The notes under the pieces were generated by a model. The model saw only the letters and a program-made list of their open reading frames with translations, ran no database searches and had not been told where the DNA came from. From Anaerolineales bacterium (GTDB lineage Bacteria > Chloroflexota > Anaerolineae > Anaerolineales > UBA4823), in the NCBI GenBank assembly GCA_020061105.1, contig JAGUYW010000027.1, positions 1-64,000 of the forward strand: a DNA stretch of 64,000 nucleotides, in the 5' to 3' direction. Shown one piece after another: positions 61,418 through 64,000 of this stretch (positions within the stretch are counted from its first letter, which is position 1; every line of letters starts with the position of its first letter). The position numbers were made by a program, and so were the translations under genes.

Positions 61418-63649
61418 TCAAGCCTTTTTGGAAAACAGCGCCAGGCTGGCCCCCAAAAGCAACCCGCTGGCAGTTCCCACCAGCGCGCCAAACGGATCGT
61501 ACACGGCGTTCTTTTGCAACTCCAGGTTCAGCCAGTCGAACAAGCGGGCGGCCATCAGACCGGCTGCAGCGCCCGAGACTGCTCCAAAGCCAAATCCAAA
61601 GATGGCGCCTTCTTGTAAGCCTAGCCGGCCACGTAAGGGGCTGATACCACCCAACGCACCCAGCAGCGCCAGGAAGAACATTTGGCTGACCCCACCCAAC
61701 AATGCGCCCACCAGGAGCGGTTGAAGGCTTCCTTGTAATGGATAAAGCAGCTTTCCCAAAGCGCTGCCCAAGATCATGCCCATAAAACCGCCATAGGTCC
61801 CCACAAGGCTGGTAAAGCTCAACGGCGGCGCCCAGAACTTCAAGAAGCTTTTCCAGGGGGAAACGTGGAGGCGAAGAATCAACATTTTGACCTGCTCCCA
61901 ATCGCCAGCTTTGGCTGCCACCTGGATTGAAGCCTGGTGTTCTCCATAGGACAAGTCGCCTACTGATAGGTCGACCTGCGCAGGACATGCCGAGCCTGGC
62001 GAACAGCCGAAGTGAGGCGGGCGTGCGATTGCCCAGGGACGGTCGCTGGAGATGCGACCCTCGAAAAAGCTGCCCCCAAGATTATTGACTTGAAATGCAT
62101 CCCGCAACATCGCTCCCCTGGCGACTTTCCCAAAATCCAATTCCAGGGTATCGATGGCTAATTCCGGTTCAGGGACAATGAATTTGATGGCGATTTGTAG
62201 CTTACCGGCTGTTCCGGCATCCAGATTCAGGTAGTAGGTCTGGGTTTGTGGTGAGGGCGTCAGGTTGGAGGTATCGATTCTTAGTTTTAAGGAGCAGCGC
62301 TCGTGAAAGATGAATTCTTTTGGAGTCAGCTTTAGACACGGAGCGGTTTTTACACAGATACCGTGTAAACAACCGCTGCCCTGGTTGCTTAAGGAGATGT
62401 CAAGCCGGCGAAAGGATCGCCATGGGATCATGCCGGCGTCAATGACAGTCTGGTTGGTGTGCAAACTCGGGGCAGGAAAGCGCGGGTCAAGCTGGCGCAG
62501 CACTGCATCCAGGGCTAGATGGGGGTTGGATTGCCGGGCTTTGGTATCGCGGATTGTTTTTGCATAATGGTTCTGGTGGTTTTTGCGAAACCAGTCTTCC
62601 CAATCGCCGTCTTTGAGATACTCGAGCGCTTCCTGCCAATGTTGGTCAGCCATGGCTGCCAGGCTGGCGGGTTGCAGCGACCGGGCGCCATTTTGCCAGC
62701 GGAAAGCCGCCATTCCCGCAGGCGGCGGCTGCAACAAATCGGCAAACTCTGCGGCGGTGGGACGCCGCCGGACATCGATTGTGAGCGCCTTCTGCAACGC
62801 CGCAGCGATATCAGATGGCAGGCGATTTATTTTTGGAAATGGATCTGGAGGTTCTGGCGGCTGTTGATCGGTTAGAAGATGGTAGAGAGTCGCCGCCAGG
62901 GCGTAAACATCTGAGCGGTGCTCGGCTTGACCGGCGATCTGCTCTGGCGCAGCGTAGCCAAGCGTACCATAGATACTGGTTTTGCCTTTAGCGGCGCGTC
63001 CTGCTGGCGGCGCCATCCCGGCGGCTTTCACCGTTCCGAAATCCACCAGCCAGATATTGCCCGACTCGTCCAGGATTAAATTAGCCGGTTTGATATCCAT
63101 GTGGACAATATTCTTGCCGGCTAAGACTTGCAGAATCCGGCAAATTTCAATTCCCCACTGGCGTACCTGCTCAGGCGAGTAGGGCTGCCCAGGGATAAGC
63201 TTGCCATTGGGATCCAGGTGTGTCAGGCCGCTCTCCAGGTTTTTCCCCTCGATAAATTGCATCACGATATAAAATCGACCGGCCTGGCTGAAATATTCAT
63301 AGATTTGGGGAATTCCCGCCACACTCAAGGAGGCAAGGGTGGCAGCTTCGATTTCGAAGCGACGTTGGGCGCGCTCTTTTTCGCCTGGCTTGCCAGGGTC
63401 ATAATAATCGAGCATTTCTTTGATGACCACGGGGTGCGGGCGGTTGGCAATTGTACGGTGAGCCAGGTACAAAGCGCCCATGCCGCCCTGGCCCAGGCTG
63501 CGTTGAATGGTATAGGTGTATCCGCCCTTCAGGGTAGCTCCCGGCCTGATCTGGCCGGATGGCGCGCTGATCAAGGGCGTACCGCATTTGACGCAGTGTT
63601 TAGCCTGGGGTTGGTTAATGGCCTGGCATTGCGGGCATCGCATTGCCAT
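61418..63649 (-). CDS. Zinc-ribbon Ser/Thr protein kinase with membrane C-terminus
   Basis: The 743-residue protein starts with a zinc ribbon (CPQCQAIN and CVKCGTPL), then a PASTA-less Hanks-type kinase domain (about 43-305): LGQGGMGALYLAHR, catalytic VVIKEM, HMDIKPANLIL and VDFGTVK. A middle region of about 300 residues holds beta-rich repeats (LELDFGKVARGAMLRDAFQV) and the C-terminal 150 residues are Gly-rich membrane helices (GSALGKLLYPLQG). It phosphorylates Ser/Thr; the FHA protein at 53906 is a possible reader. It starts 4 nt after the FGE gene and converges with the P-loop gene, 4 nt apart. Confidence 0.9.
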   Translation of the reverse strand: MAMRCPQCQAINQPQAKHCVKCGTPLISAPSGQIRPGATLKGGYTYTIQRSLGQGGMGALYLAHRTIANRPHPVVIKEMLDYYDPGKPGEKERAQRRFEIEAATLASLSVAGIPQIYEYFSQAGRFYIVMQFIEGKNLESGLTHLDPNGKLIPGQPYSPEQVRQWGIEICRILQVLAGKNIVHMDIKPANLILDESGNIWLVDFGTVKAAGMAPPAGRAAKGKTSIYGTLGYAAPEQIAGQAEHRSDVYALAATLYHLLTDQQPPEPPDPFPKINRLPSDIAAALQKALTIDVRRRPTAAEFADLLQPPPAGMAAFRWQNGARSLQPASLAAMADQHWQEALEYLKDGDWEDWFRKNHQNHYAKTIRDTKARQSNPHLALDAVLRQLDPRFPAPSLHTNQTVIDAGMIPWRSFRRLDISLSNQGSGCLHGICVKTAPCLKLTPKEFIFHERCSLKLRIDTSNLTPSPQTQTYYLNLDAGTAGKLQIAIKFIVPEPELAIDTLELDFGKVARGAMLRDAFQVNNLGGSFFEGRISSDRPWAIARPPHFGCSPGSACPAQVDLSVGDLSYGEHQASIQVAAKAGDWEQVKMLILRLHVSPWKSFLKFWAPPLSFTSLVGTYGGFMGMILGSALGKLLYPLQGSLQPLLVGALLGGVSQMFFLALLGALGGISPLRGRLGLQEGAIFGFGFGAVSGAAAGLMAARLFDWLNLELQKNAVYDPFGALVGTASGLLLGASLALFSKKA

Positions 63650-63653
63650 TCCC

Positions 63654-63998
63654 CTACGGATTGGCCGAGCGGGCGCAGCGAAAGCCCAGATCGTCGCGTT
63701 CGTCTGCCAGGGTCAGCCAGTCGCGGTGCACGGCGCGAACGGTCAGGCGGCTATAAACCCGCCACGAACCGCCCCGCAGGACATGCATAAATGGGCCTTG
63801 ATATTCGCTGGCGGTCCACTCCCAAACATTGCCACACATATCCCACACCCCGTAGGGGCTGGCGCCTTGTGGATATTTATCCACTGGCGTGGTTGCGCCG
63901 ATCCCGGATTCCCAGTTGTTACAATATTTACCATCTTGCCAATCCTCGCCCCAGGGGTAGGTGCGCCCATCTTCTCCGCGGGCAGCTTTTTCCCACTC
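63654..63998 (-). CDS. FGE/SUMF1-domain protein, C-terminal part (partial)
   Basis: Reading the minus strand from the right edge gives EWEKAARGEDGRTYPWGEDW, YPQGASPYGVWDMCGNVWEW, VLRGGSWRV and DLGFRCARS, all typical of formylglycine-generating-enzyme (FGE-sulfatase) domains. The N-terminal part lies outside the window. In kinase-linked loci such domains usually act as binding or accessory modules rather than as sulfatase activators. The kinase gene follows after 4 nt, so the two are one unit. Confidence 0.88.
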   Translation of the reverse strand, partial: EWEKAARGEDGRTYPWGEDWQDGKYCNNWESGIGATTPVDKYPQGASPYGVWDMCGNVWEWTASEYQGPFMHVLRGGSWRVYSRLTVRAVHRDWLTLADERDDLGFRCARSANP

Positions 63999-64000
63999 TT

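Noticed and set aside
63654-63998. Possible true sulfatase maturation enzyme serving the sulfatase relic at 46370
   Set aside because: The FGE domain is coupled to a kinase and the visible C-terminal half cannot show whether the catalytic Cys pair exists; the relic itself is dead.

Overview
The window looks like chromosomal DNA of an anaerobic or facultative Chloroflexota bacterium, most likely class Anaerolineae. The basis is the style of the proteins, not a search: a tuf-rpmG-tRNA(Trp)-secE-nusG-rplKAJL block, many lipoproteins with Thr/Pro-rich stalks, a secreted peptidase ending in a short aromatic/hydrophobic tail (IYFPLV), mevalonate-type isoprenoid genes, FHA, kinase and FGE-type genes, and overall fairly GC-rich codon use. 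Coding density is high, 4-nt ATGA overlaps between genes are common, and no IS element, integrase, CRISPR array or rRNA was seen.

Layout. 1-4030: the end of tuf, then rpmG, tRNA-Trp(CCA), secE, nusG, rplK, rplA, rplJ and rplL, with recognisable ribosomal-protein leader RNAs and a terminator (rpoBC does not follow). 4074-6150: an OmpR-type two-component pair. 6213-10818 (minus strand): a membrane protein and a lytic transglycosylase, each behind a near-consensus promoter with a palindromic GAAC-N4-GTTC (Gram-positive LexA-like) operator in the spacer, then HIT, Nudix, sucrase/ferredoxin-like, AAC(6')-like GNAT and ferritin genes.

11042-24007 (plus strand) is the most remarkable region: eight genes with almost no spacing. 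They encode type I restriction HsdR, HsdM and HsdS, a second large N6-adenine methylase, an OLD/Septu-like AAA ATPase, an HNH nuclease, a HARE-HTH/Mrr/RAMA nuclease and a DUF4268 PD-(D/E)XK-like protein. It reads as one composite defence operon combining classical type I restriction, an ATPase-HNH module and a predicted modified-DNA-reading nuclease. HsdR also carries an inserted carboxypeptidase-regulatory-like beta domain, and base composition becomes AT-richer from hsdS onward.

24010-30579: a DUF3592 protein and a class II aldolase (plus), then on the minus strand PlsC and a five-gene ATGA-coupled operon, UbiD-like / DUF2721 / aconitase-X large / aconitase-X small (DUF126) / DUF89. This matches the archaeal branch of the mevalonate pathway (phosphomevalonate dehydratase plus anhydromevalonate-phosphate decarboxylase). 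30714-36156: DUF2202 and DUF4405 proteins, two Hsp20 chaperones, a DnaJ/CbpA protein, and a Pit phosphate transporter with its DUF47 partner behind a TTAACA direct repeat that resembles a Pho box.

36430-46610: fused FtcD, an M23 lipoprotein, a CapA-family lipoprotein, dCTP deaminase, a membrane-anchored thioredoxin, a class III aminotransferase, a membrane M28 peptidase, a HpnA-like epimerase, and a membrane-protein ORF that runs into a broken sulfatase fragment. 46814-64000: a kelch-like lipoprotein, ClpB, a PPOX-fold protein, LipB, a large secreted M28 peptidase, an FHA membrane protein, an HExxH lipoprotein, a class V aminotransferase, an RlmD/TrmA-type methyltransferase, an EamA transporter, a P-loop/DUF697-like protein with a zinc ribbon, a zinc-ribbon Ser/Thr kinase, and an FGE/SUMF1 protein cut by the window edge. 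All functions are assigned from motifs and gene order alone; no database search was possible.
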